Below, piece after piece: positions 1 through 6,052 of a stretch of DNA of 8,832 nucleotides; positions within the stretch are counted from its first letter, which is position 1, and the number at the start of each line of letters is the position of its first letter. Below the pieces are notes generated by a model. The model did not search any database, had not been told where the DNA came from, and was given only the letters and a program-made list of their open reading frames with translations. Made by a program: the position numbers and the translations under genes. The stretch spans positions 1 to 8,832 of the forward strand of contig JAGVPF010000012.1 in the NCBI GenBank assembly GCA_020052325.1, written 5' to 3'. The stretch comes from an archaeon. Lineage in GTDB: Archaea; Micrarchaeota; Micrarchaeia; Anstonellales; Bilamarchaeaceae.

Positions 1-396
1 GACATCGAGGACATAGAGAGGACGTCAGGCATCCTTTTCGACATGCCGATTGGCTTCTATTACCAGCGCGTGCTGCGTTCCGCGTTTTTCATCAACGACT
101 TCGGGCTCGGCAAGGATGATTATTCCAAAAGGCTTGGGCGGGCGTTCTATGACGGGCTGGTTGGTTCGCTTCGGCGCGCATCAGAAGGCAGGGAGATCGA
201 GGAGGAATTCGAAATCGCTTTCAAGGACCAGCGGATCTGGGACGACATCCGCAGGCACATGGGAAAGGAAGTGAAGGTCGAGGAGATATGGAGGAAAAAG
301 GAGATGGGCCGCACCCGCCTGCGGTTCCGCAAGATTTATCGTAAAACATCGAAGATGCTTATATCACTTGCATCGGGCAAAGGCGTGACGGATTAA
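1..396 (+). CDS. ATP-dependent RNA ligase, Pab1020 family, C-terminal fragment
   Basis: The frame is open from base 1 and ends at TAA 394-396, so only the last 131 residues are seen and the start and nucleotidyltransferase core (KxDG lysine) lie off the window. The fragment is charged and helical, with a phenylalanine/tyrosine-rich first half and a basic end rich in R and K (around residues 95-120), and has no membrane segment. This fits the C-terminal dimerisation region of archaeal homodimeric RNA ligases such as Pab1020 and the Methanothermobacter enzyme, which join 5'-phosphate to 3'-OH ends and can circularise RNA. The strongest support is context: the convergent neighbour is recognisable as the RNA ligase partner protein. 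The identification therefore rests partly on that association. A methionine at base 43 is internal, because coding continues upstream of it. Confidence 0.7.
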   Translation, partial: DIEDIERTSGILFDMPIGFYYQRVLRSAFFINDFGLGKDDYSKRLGRAFYDGLVGSLRRASEGREIEEEFEIAFKDQRIWDDIRRHMGKEVKVEEIWRKKEMGRTRLRFRKIYRKTSKMLISLASGKGVTD

Positions 397-397
397 C

Positions 398-419
398 TTA
401 TTTTCCCTTGAGCTTTTTC
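398..419 (+). terminator. T-rich stretches just after the RNA ligase stop, possible archaeal terminator
   Basis: Directly after the ligase TAA the + strand reads two T-runs, TTATTTT (398-404) and CTTTTTC (413-419). Archaeal RNA polymerase commonly terminates at such U-tracts without a hairpin. They lie inside the 3' end of the opposing gene, so they may simply be codons of its lysine-rich C-terminus (KLKGK, read on the other strand). Termination is an inference from base composition alone. Confidence 0.3.
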
Positions 420-967
420 AGTAGCGGGTGGAACTTGTCGGCTGAGAGGTGTTCGCACCCAATCTGGTTGGCGAATTTCATCGCGCCCTCATCAGAAGAG
501 ACAAGCGTCGCCTCAAGCTCCTTCGCCAGCAGGACGAGCTCGAAATCCTCCTTGCTGTCGATGATTCCGGTGCGCATCGCATCGCGGTACTTGTCGCGCA
601 GCTTCCGCAGCTTCTCGTCGTTGTCCGGGTGGTTGTCTTTCGCGAAGTCCTCGGCCAGGCGCAGCCCCTTGTTGATGCGCAGCCTGACGTCCTCGATGAA
701 GTCGTAAAGCACAGCCGCGGGAAGGTATATGCCGTACGTGTTGGGCGCGCGCTTTTTCACGACAAGCTCGAGCTCTTCCATCGCCTTCGCGTCCGCGAAG
801 TTCTTCAGCTCGTTGAAAATGGATGGCGGGATGAATACATCCACGTCGAGCCCTTCGAGGGCCTTCACGCACCCGCGGATGGCCGAACTGGGGTCCTTCC
901 CGAACTTCTCGCGCGCATACGGGTTGACGAAAAGCGACGTGTCGATGACGAATTTCCGGCTTGCCAT
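398..967 (-). CDS. RNA ligase partner protein, PIN domain (MJ_0950 / UPF0278 family)
   Basis: A 189-residue soluble protein that I recognise as the archaeal RNA ligase partner family. It opens with FVIDTSLFVNPYAREKFGK, a PIN-domain first strand carrying the metal-binding Asp9. Other acidic residues in the expected PIN order are Glu53 (IPPSIFNEL), Asp141 (KEDFELV) and Asp159 (LVSSDEG), so the four-acid nuclease centre appears intact. A charged helical insertion lies around residues 95-130. Length matches the family. Function is uncertain: PIN domains are usually Mg2+-dependent RNases, and the name comes from repeated co-occurrence with Pab1020-type ligase, suggesting RNA processing that feeds ligation. 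Here the two genes converge with one base between stops, so they are not co-transcribed. The ATG at 967 is supported by an upstream TATA-like box; no Shine-Dalgarno is seen. Confidence 0.85.
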   Translation of the reverse strand: MASRKFVIDTSLFVNPYAREKFGKDPSSAIRGCVKALEGLDVDVFIPPSIFNELKNFADAKAMEELELVVKKRAPNTYGIYLPAAVLYDFIEDVRLRINKGLRLAEDFAKDNHPDNDEKLRKLRDKYRDAMRTGIIDSKEDFELVLLAKELEATLVSSDEGAMKFANQIGCEHLSADKFHPLLKKLKGK

Positions 968-988
968 GCGGAGATAAGGGATATGAGG

Positions 989-1006
989 ATTAAAAGGTTA
1001 TTCAAG
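989..1006 (-). promoter_or_regulatory. TATA/BRE-like archaeal promoter of the RNA ligase partner
   Basis: Read on the minus strand, GAATAACC (BRE-like, A-rich) runs into CCTTTTAAT (TATA-like). The TATA centre is about 26 nt before the ATG at 967. The stretch just before the ATG is pyrimidine-rich and lacks GGAGG. That spacing places transcription start at or next to the start codon, the arrangement of a leaderless archaeal mRNA. It is also evidence that this gene is transcribed separately from the membrane-protein genes upstream of it. Confidence 0.5.
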
Positions 1007-1080
1007 GGCCGCCAAAAGGCGCCAAGTCCGCCCTGCCGGCCCCACAGTCTCCGCCGGATTGCCCCGGCCCGGAGTGCCGC

Positions 1081-1104
1081 CGCTCCTGCTAACGCTCCCG
1101 CTAA
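1081..1104. repeat. Tandem 12-bp repeat at the end of M1, giving two in-frame stops
   Basis: CGCTCCTGCTAA (1081-1092) is followed at once by CGCTCCCGCTAA (1093-1104), 11 of 12 bases identical. On the minus strand the repeat includes the M1 stop TAG, and because the unit is 12 nt a second in-frame TAG lies four codons downstream. It is probably a slippage duplication, with a back-up stop as by-product. Confidence 0.7.
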
Positions 1105-2180
1105 ATAAGCTTGACAAGGCCGCGCCCGATTTCGGGGATGTTGCCGCCGAATAGGTTCGTCGTGTTGAGGACGAACGTCAGCAGGATGACGAACGCAATC
1201 ATGGGAAAGATGCAAAGCGAATGGATGAGGTTGCGCTCGAAATCGCCTATGCGAAGCGTCATCATCGTTCCCAGCTCCTCGCGGTTTGCAAGTATCAGGT
1301 CCCGGAACTCCAGCACGCGCCCGGCATCGTCGGCACCGCATGCCATCGATGAGATGTCCGGCACGTCCGGAAGCGAGCACGCGTACCCAGGGCCCCCCGC
1401 GGCCGTGGCGTTGAATGCGACGATGTTCGACTGCGCATGCGGCAGGCCGAGCGACGCTATCAGTATGTATGAGAGGGGGAAGACGAAATAGAGCCCGAAG
1501 GCCATCGCCATCAGGTACGCCCCGGCTCCGCGAGTCGGCGGGAACGCCCTCAGCACGACACCCATGGAGAAGAAGAAGCCGGCGTAGTACTTGATGAAGT
1601 TGAGCATGTGGACGAGCAGGTAGAAGATGTACATGTAGAAGGTGAATGAGGCCGTCGCGTTCATGATGCGCTCCTCAATCCATTTGACGCCGAAGCCGGA
1701 TGCGTGCTCGGACATGAAGATTTCCATGTAGACCGATGTCATTGCGGCTATCGGGACTTCGAGGGCATACAGCACGTTCATGAGCTGCTGGACGCATTTT
1801 GTCGGCGTTGCCAGATAGAGCTTCATCCAGTCGATGAGCGTGTTCTGCTCGGTGAACTGCAGCTGGCATGCCGCAGAGTATGCCGGGCTGGACTGGTCGG
1901 CGCAGTTGAAGCCGAATGAAAGCAGGTAGAGGGAGCGGGCGAGGCTGTTGTCGGGCCCGCCAAGCCGCGGCTCGGCAAGCCCGATGATGCCAAGGGTCAT
2001 GATGACGATGAGCACGGTCGATGCCGCGAACACGAATTCGGTCTTTGCGACAGTCTCGAGCGTGCGCAGTGCAAAAAGGCGCGAGAGCATGATGAGGGCA
2101 GCCGAGCCGATTATCGATATCGCCGCCGCTGCGACTGATATCGTCCGCCAGTCGTCATAGAAGCTTGTCGTGAATGCCAT
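1101..2180 (-). CDS. M1: polytopic membrane protein, VirB6/TrbL-like tandem paralog (last in operon)
   Basis: A 359-residue membrane protein, shortest of the six paralogs. By eye: N-terminal hairpin at about residues 14-34 and 49-68 joined by a polar turn ending AKTEF (45-49); an outer segment of about residues 69-175 with Cys93, Cys105 and Cys129; hydrophobic helices at about 178-209; the signature LRAFPPTRGAG (210-220); a long helix to about 243; a second outer loop with Cys268 and Cys281; a last helix at about 319-339; and the tail FGGNIPEIGRGLVKLI at the C-terminus. The layout (N outside, C inside, five core spans) resembles VirB6/TrbL of type IV secretion; homology is inferred from topology and the F-x-x-TR motif only. 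The ATG at 2180 has GAGG at 2190-2193, nine bases away. It follows TGA of a possible coupling ORF directly (TGAATG). Confidence 0.8.
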   Translation of the reverse strand: MAFTTSFYDDWRTISVAAAAISIIGSAALIMLSRLFALRTLETVAKTEFVFAASTVLIVIMTLGIIGLAEPRLGGPDNSLARSLYLLSFGFNCADQSSPAYSAACQLQFTEQNTLIDWMKLYLATPTKCVQQLMNVLYALEVPIAAMTSVYMEIFMSEHASGFGVKWIEERIMNATASFTFYMYIFYLLVHMLNFIKYYAGFFFSMGVVLRAFPPTRGAGAYLMAMAFGLYFVFPLSYILIASLGLPHAQSNIVAFNATAAGGPGYACSLPDVPDISSMACGADDAGRVLEFRDLILANREELGTMMTLRIGDFERNLIHSLCIFPMIAFVILLTFVLNTTNLFGGNIPEIGRGLVKLI

Positions 2181-2243
2181 TCAAATCATCCTCGCGCCCC
2201 CCAAGGACGGGGGGATATGTGATGTGAGTGTAACGAACATCAT
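2181..2243 (-). CDS. Possible 20-codon coupling ORF between M2 and M1
   Basis: The sequence ATATGATG at the M2 stop creates a start overlapping TGA (ATGA), opening a frame that reads MMFVTLTSHIPPSLGGARMI and stops at 2181-2183, immediately before the M1 ATG. It thus exactly fills the 59-nt gap. Its start context (AGG, then ATATGATG) is the same as at the M4/M3 junction, and its last codons AGG-ATG-ATT provide the M1 ribosome site. The ending GGARMI faintly recalls the paralog tails (for example LTRMI of M2), so it could be a leader for coupling, a relic of a lost paralog tail, or chance. There is no independent evidence that the peptide is made. Confidence 0.25.
   Translation of the reverse strand: MMFVTLTSHIPPSLGGARMI
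2197..2214 (-). promoter_or_regulatory. GC hairpin 5' of M1
   Basis: CCCCCC (2197-2202) and GGGGGG (2209-2214) form a perfect 6-bp all-GC stem with a 6-nt loop, in the gap between M2 and M1. It ends four bases before the GAGG ribosome site at 2190-2193. It could slow ribosomes, mark an RNA-processing point or attenuate M1 expression. There is no following U-tract, so it does not look like a terminator. Confidence 0.4.
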
Positions 2244-3376
2244 ATCATCCTGGTTAGAGAGCTCACATCCACTTCGTCGCCGAAGCTCTTGCTCAGCGCC
2301 TTGGCCGCCTGGGTGAAGATTATGACGTTGAAGGCCGGGACGACGAAGCCTATCGCGAATGCCCAGCTGACGACGGATATCGGGAAAAGCATCAGCATGA
2401 GGAACATGTTGCCAATCAGGTTCTGGAACAGGCTCCCCAGGCCCCCCACGACCCCGCCGATAAGGTCGATGAGGCTGCTCCCTATCCCCGTGAAATTGGT
2501 GGAGTAGAAGCGCCGGAAATGTCCGGTGAAGCATACCTGGTCCGGCGATGCCCCAGGGTCGCACCCGTCGCTCATGTACTGGGTGAGCATGGCGCGGAAC
2601 GTTACGAGCGGCCCACCGACCGGAGAGTAGAACATCGTGTATGTGATTGTGGAAATCGCGGGGAAGACGAAGAGGAACGCCACGGCGACGCCCATGATGG
2701 TTCCCCCGAGGCGCCTTGTCGGCGTGAACGCGCGCAGGAAGAACCCTATCGGGAGGTAGTACTTGAGGAACGCCTGGAGCGAAAAGATGTAGACGACCAG
2801 CTGGGCGTGGTTGATGACGAATGCGAGCGCGAGTGCCGAGGTCATCTGGTAGAGCAGCTGCTTGATTGGCGATGCTAGGCCTGCCATCGGGGATGCGACA
2901 AGGCCCACGCCGAGCGGGCGGACATACGGCGTCACCGATGCTATCTGGTCGACGTACATGTTGATGATGTAGTTCATCTCCAGCCAGCCGCTCATGTCGT
3001 TTTCCACGCGCTGGTAGAAATGCGCCGCTGCATCGTAGATGAGCGTGTTCGAGTTTGTTGTGACATTTCCGGAAGTCCCGGGAACCAGGTCCGCGGGCAC
3101 GAAGCTCCCCACAGTCAGCGTGGCCATGACCATGACCGCGCCGTAAATCATCGGAATCATTATCGCGGTGAGGCCAAGCTCGTACATCTCGGATTTCACA
3201 TAAGCATGCATCTGGGTGTTGCGGAAAAGCGTCCCCCAAAGATACATGACAGCGAGGATGACAACGGATACGCCAAGGGCCATCCCGGAAAGGATTGCAT
3301 ACGGCCATAGGCCTAATCCGCTGCCGAAGAGGCCGGCGCTTCCGGTCACGATTTCCCCAGGTGTTATCAGCTGCAT
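2240..3376 (-). CDS. M2: polytopic membrane protein, VirB6/TrbL-like tandem paralog
   Basis: A 378-residue paralog without a cleavable signal peptide. A 25-residue glycine-rich N-terminus precedes the hairpin: first helix at about 27-47, turn with FRNTQM and VKSEM (60-64), second helix at about 66-88. The outer segment (about 89-175) has sequon NVT (104-106). A long helix at about 176-205 leads into FLKYYLPIGFFLRAF and the signature LRAFTPTRRLGG (214-225), then helix 226-248. A second outer loop carries Cys272, Cys282 and sequon NFT (294-296). Glycine-rich hydrophobic stretches run from about 303 to 352, so it may have one or two more spans than its siblings. The tail is FGDEVDVSSLTRMI (365-378). 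The ATG at 3376 has the best ribosome site of the set, GAGGAG six bases upstream. Confidence 0.8.
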   Translation of the reverse strand: MQLITPGEIVTGSAGLFGSGLGLWPYAILSGMALGVSVVILAVMYLWGTLFRNTQMHAYVKSEMYELGLTAIMIPMIYGAVMVMATLTVGSFVPADLVPGTSGNVTTNSNTLIYDAAAHFYQRVENDMSGWLEMNYIINMYVDQIASVTPYVRPLGVGLVASPMAGLASPIKQLLYQMTSALALAFVINHAQLVVYIFSLQAFLKYYLPIGFFLRAFTPTRRLGGTIMGVAVAFLFVFPAISTITYTMFYSPVGGPLVTFRAMLTQYMSDGCDPGASPDQVCFTGHFRRFYSTNFTGIGSSLIDLIGGVVGGLGSLFQNLIGNMFLMLMLFPISVVSWAFAIGFVVPAFNVIIFTQAAKALSKSFGDEVDVSSLTRMI

Positions 3377-3382
3377 TTTTTT

Positions 3383-3388
3383 CTCCTC
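3383..3388 (-). promoter_or_regulatory. Strong Shine-Dalgarno of M2 overlapping the M3 stop
   Basis: Minus-strand GAGGAG followed by six A residues and ATG. The first two bases of the site are the last two of the M3 stop (TGAGGAG). It fixes the M2 start at 3376. It is the only junction where the ribosome site is not built from the final sense codons of the preceding gene. Confidence 0.75.
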
Positions 3389-4625
3389 AGATGATTTTCA
3401 GGAAGGACATGAAATTGACATCCACCCTGAAGAAGTTCGCTATCTCCTTGGCCGCCGTCAGCGTCACGAATATGTTGATGAACGGCAGGAATATGCTTAT
3501 TATGACTATATAGTAGACAGACCCGCGCAGCAGCTCGAAGGCCAGGTTGAGCGCCCCGCCCAGGAAGAACGGCATGAACACGCCGGCCATGAGGAACATC
3601 ATGACCAGCACCGAGCCGAACAGGCTCATGATGCCGCTTTTGTGCAGGAACGAGCCCATGGCCTTCTGGGCATCGACAAGGTTGTACTTCATTATCTTGT
3701 GGACCTCGTAATCGAAGATGAACATGAACGGATAGAACAGGGCAAGCGCGAACACCAGGGCGAATAGCGCCTCGCCGGCATTCCGCGTGTACGGGAATGC
3801 GCGGAGCAGCATGCTCATGGGTATGAACAGGCCCCAGGTCCATTTCTTTATCAGGCACAGTGTCACGATATGCAGCATCCACTCGCTGATTCCCAAGGAG
3901 AGGAACTGCAGGGCGCTGCCCACGATGTCTATCAGGGGTTTGAGGACCGGGCCCAGGTTGAACGAATACATGGCGCGCCAGGTGACGCCCACCCACATCG
4001 TCGAAGAATAGAGCGTGTGTATGACCATGTTGTACATGACGAGCATGCTGTAATGCTGGACCATGTCGCTCACCATCATCCTTGCGAATGCGCTGGCGGA
4101 ATCTATCATGTTCTTGTTGTTCAGGTTGTTGTAAATGCGGTCGCCGGTGTCCGTGGCCCGCAGCGAATACCACACCTCGCCCGCGCTGAGCATCCCGATA
4201 AGGAATACGACGCGCATGACTGTGAGGAAAATCTGGAAGAACTCGTCCTTGGCAAGGGCTATCATCTGCGGGGAATTGAAGACCTGGCCCCACATGTAAA
4301 CGAGCGCGAGGCCGATTAGGACGATGAAAACCACGGCTATCGTGGGGATGTACCAGACTCCGATGATTGTGGATGCGCCGCCGACCGCGCTAATCCAGTA
4401 GTCGCCGCAGTTCCCGGGCCCAAACGCGTCATATACCGAGCCGAAGGTCGTGGGGGCCAGCTGGCCGGCCGCGCCTGCGGCATCCACGAAGTCGTTGCCC
4501 TGGCCGGTAATCATCGATGATGTGTTGTTGAAGAAGCCGCTAAGCGAGCTATCGTCCGCGGCGTAGGCTGATGCTCCGAAAAGGAGGACGATTGCGAGCA
4601 GGACGATTAATTGCAGCTTCATCAT
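3387..4625 (-). CDS. M3: polytopic membrane protein with signal peptide, VirB6/TrbL-like tandem paralog
   Basis: A 412-residue paralog with a clear signal peptide: MMK, hydrophobic core LQLIVLLAIVLLFG, and a likely cut after Ala22 (AYA-AD). The mature N-terminus (about 23-90, outside) has sequons around N33/N34 and Cys73. The hairpin follows: helix at about 93-111, turn FNSPQM plus AKDEF (125-129), helix at about 130-147. An outer segment of about 148-225 contains NLNNKNM. Helices at about 229-271 lead to LRAFPYTRNAG (274-284) and a long helix to about 303. The last part has helices near 333-355 and 369-392. The tail (FFRVDVNFMSFLKII) is a degenerate form of the shared ending, lacking the GG and one acid. 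The first ATG (4623-4625) overlaps the M4 stop as ATGA; the adjacent second ATG (4620-4622) sits eight bases from GAGG and is an equally good start. Confidence 0.8.
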   Translation of the reverse strand: MMKLQLIVLLAIVLLFGASAYAADDSSLSGFFNNTSSMITGQGNDFVDAAGAAGQLAPTTFGSVYDAFGPGNCGDYWISAVGGASTIIGVWYIPTIAVVFIVLIGLALVYMWGQVFNSPQMIALAKDEFFQIFLTVMRVVFLIGMLSAGEVWYSLRATDTGDRIYNNLNNKNMIDSASAFARMMVSDMVQHYSMLVMYNMVIHTLYSSTMWVGVTWRAMYSFNLGPVLKPLIDIVGSALQFLSLGISEWMLHIVTLCLIKKWTWGLFIPMSMLLRAFPYTRNAGEALFALVFALALFYPFMFIFDYEVHKIMKYNLVDAQKAMGSFLHKSGIMSLFGSVLVMMFLMAGVFMPFFLGGALNLAFELLRGSVYYIVIISIFLPFINIFVTLTAAKEIANFFRVDVNFMSFLKII

Positions 4626-6049
4626 ATCAGCCTCGTCAGCCCGGCAATCTCTATGTCGCCTCCGAAAGTCGTTGACAGCGAGCGTATCGCCGCGATGGTG
4701 CCTATGATGCTGAAGAGGGAGAAGAAAATCGACCAGAACGTGAGCCGGGCAAGGGTGTCCAGCGGGCCGTTGGGCTCCCAGGCGAAGTTGATGAATTTGT
4801 CGAGCTTGCTTTCCCTCGAGACGCTGCCGTACCAGTTGTCCACTTCCTCCTTCGAGCGGGCGAGGCTCGCATTCACCTCGCCTTCAGTGGCCGTCGAGTA
4901 CTGCCTGCTTGAAAGGTCGGTCATCCGGCCCGTCGTGGGGTCGGTGAGCGGGGTCAGGGCTTCGCCCGAGGCAGTGCGCCCCTGCTCCATGTACTCGAAA
5001 TAATCGGTTGAGCTCATGCCTTCGTAGGCGTTAAGCCGCGAGCGCACATCGTCCGTTGTGTAGTTCCCTATCCCGCCCCCGGGCATCGGGATGGTGTCGC
5101 GGATGTACATCGTGTTGGCAATCGGCGGGTCTGGGTTCATCGTCCCCTGGGGATTTGCATCGGTGTTCGATATCCACGCATCCCGTATGGCAGGGTCGTT
5201 CTTCAAATCAAGCATGATGAGCGCGCCGAACGCATAGAAGGAGGGGAAGATGAAGTAGAGTGCGATTGCCATCGCAAGAAGCAGGCCGCCCAGGCGGCGC
5301 GTGAACGAGAACGTGCGCAGGACCGCCCCGCTGACAAAAAGGGCGGGGAAGAGGGCCGTCGCGATGAAGCGCAGCATCACCTCCTGGAACTTGGTGAGCA
5401 TCATCAGCTTGATCGCCCAGTCGAAGACCATCTCCTTTATCTTGTTGCCCATCGTGAAGAATCCCTTCCACGGGGTGAACGTGAAGAAGCCGGCCTTCTC
5501 GAAAAGGAATTCTATGTTTATCGTGAACTCGGCAATCATCGATGTCTTGATGTAGCTGAGGTAGATGTCGAACGTGAAAGTCTTGGCCTCGTCGAAAATC
5601 TCCCGCATGTACCAGATGCCGAGGCGCAGATGGCACGATTCCACGCCGTGGTAGACGGACAGGTTGTGGAATGCGATTGCTTCGCCGCAGATGTCGAGGC
5701 ACTGCGGAGCCTGGACCGTGTGGCTGAATGTTCCGTAGTCGGCCACCTTTATCCAGGCGCTTGTCGCGGTTCCCGCGCATCCGGGCATCCCTCCTCCGGT
5801 CCCGCCCGTGTTCGATACGCCGAGCCCGCCCTGCACGACCGCGTCGATGAGGGGCAATGTGACGATGGCCATCGATATGATGATGGCCGAATACACCACC
5901 TCGGTCAGCTCCATCTTGGCCCATGTCTTCATCTTGTCGTTCTGGAGCATCTCCGAAAGCATGTAGACGACTGACGAGATTATCGTGGCTATCCCGAGCG
6001 CAGCGCCCGCGAACCACAGCCAGCTTTGCCACATGTCCAGTAATGCCAT
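4622..6049 (-). CDS. M4: polytopic membrane protein with large outer domain, VirB6/TrbL-like tandem paralog
   Basis: A 475-residue paralog with the largest polar insertion. The hairpin comprises a helix at about 11-30, turn LQNDKM plus AKMEL (44-48), and a helix at about 49-70. The first outer segment (about 71-160) is glycine-rich and holds four cysteines (91, 117, 121, 139), a possible two-disulfide unit. An amphipathic stretch at about 170-215 includes FLFEKAGFFTFTPWKGFF. Helices at about 222-243 lead to LRTFSFTRRLGG (244-255) and a helix to about 281. A polar region of about 140 residues (282-425), cysteine-free with sequon NYT near 329 and another near 393, is predicted outside. The last helix is at about 434-456 and the tail is FGGDIEIAGLTRLI. 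The ATG at 6049 lies three bases after the M5 stop; AAGG eight bases upstream is the likely ribosome site. Confidence 0.8.
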   Translation of the reverse strand: MALLDMWQSWLWFAGAALGIATIISSVVYMLSEMLQNDKMKTWAKMELTEVVYSAIIISMAIVTLPLIDAVVQGGLGVSNTGGTGGGMPGCAGTATSAWIKVADYGTFSHTVQAPQCLDICGEAIAFHNLSVYHGVESCHLRLGIWYMREIFDEAKTFTFDIYLSYIKTSMIAEFTINIEFLFEKAGFFTFTPWKGFFTMGNKIKEMVFDWAIKLMMLTKFQEVMLRFIATALFPALFVSGAVLRTFSFTRRLGGLLLAMAIALYFIFPSFYAFGALIMLDLKNDPAIRDAWISNTDANPQGTMNPDPPIANTMYIRDTIPMPGGGIGNYTTDDVRSRLNAYEGMSSTDYFEYMEQGRTASGEALTPLTDPTTGRMTDLSSRQYSTATEGEVNASLARSKEEVDNWYGSVSRESKLDKFINFAWEPNGPLDTLARLTFWSIFFSLFSIIGTIAAIRSLSTTFGGDIEIAGLTRLI

Positions 6050-6052
6050 CAG

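Noticed and set aside
1010..1021. CGCC-AAAA-GGCG small inverted repeat as operon terminator after M1
   Set aside because: The stem is only 4 bp and no U-tract follows directly on the minus strand. Not convincing as a terminator; the end of the M operon transcript remains undefined.
449..1108. A 219-codon plus-strand open frame opposite the RNA ligase partner
   Set aside because: The opposite strand encodes a recognisable PIN protein with an intact acidic centre and a promoter. The plus-strand frame has no homology I can recognise.
2181..3308. A 375-codon open frame on the minus strand overlapping M2
   Set aside because: Its translation is rich in R, H, P and G with no membrane pattern, the signature of a frame-shifted read of a GC-rich gene. 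M2 in the other frame has the paralog motifs and a strong ribosome site. Only its last 20 codons, outside M2, are kept as a possible coupling ORF.
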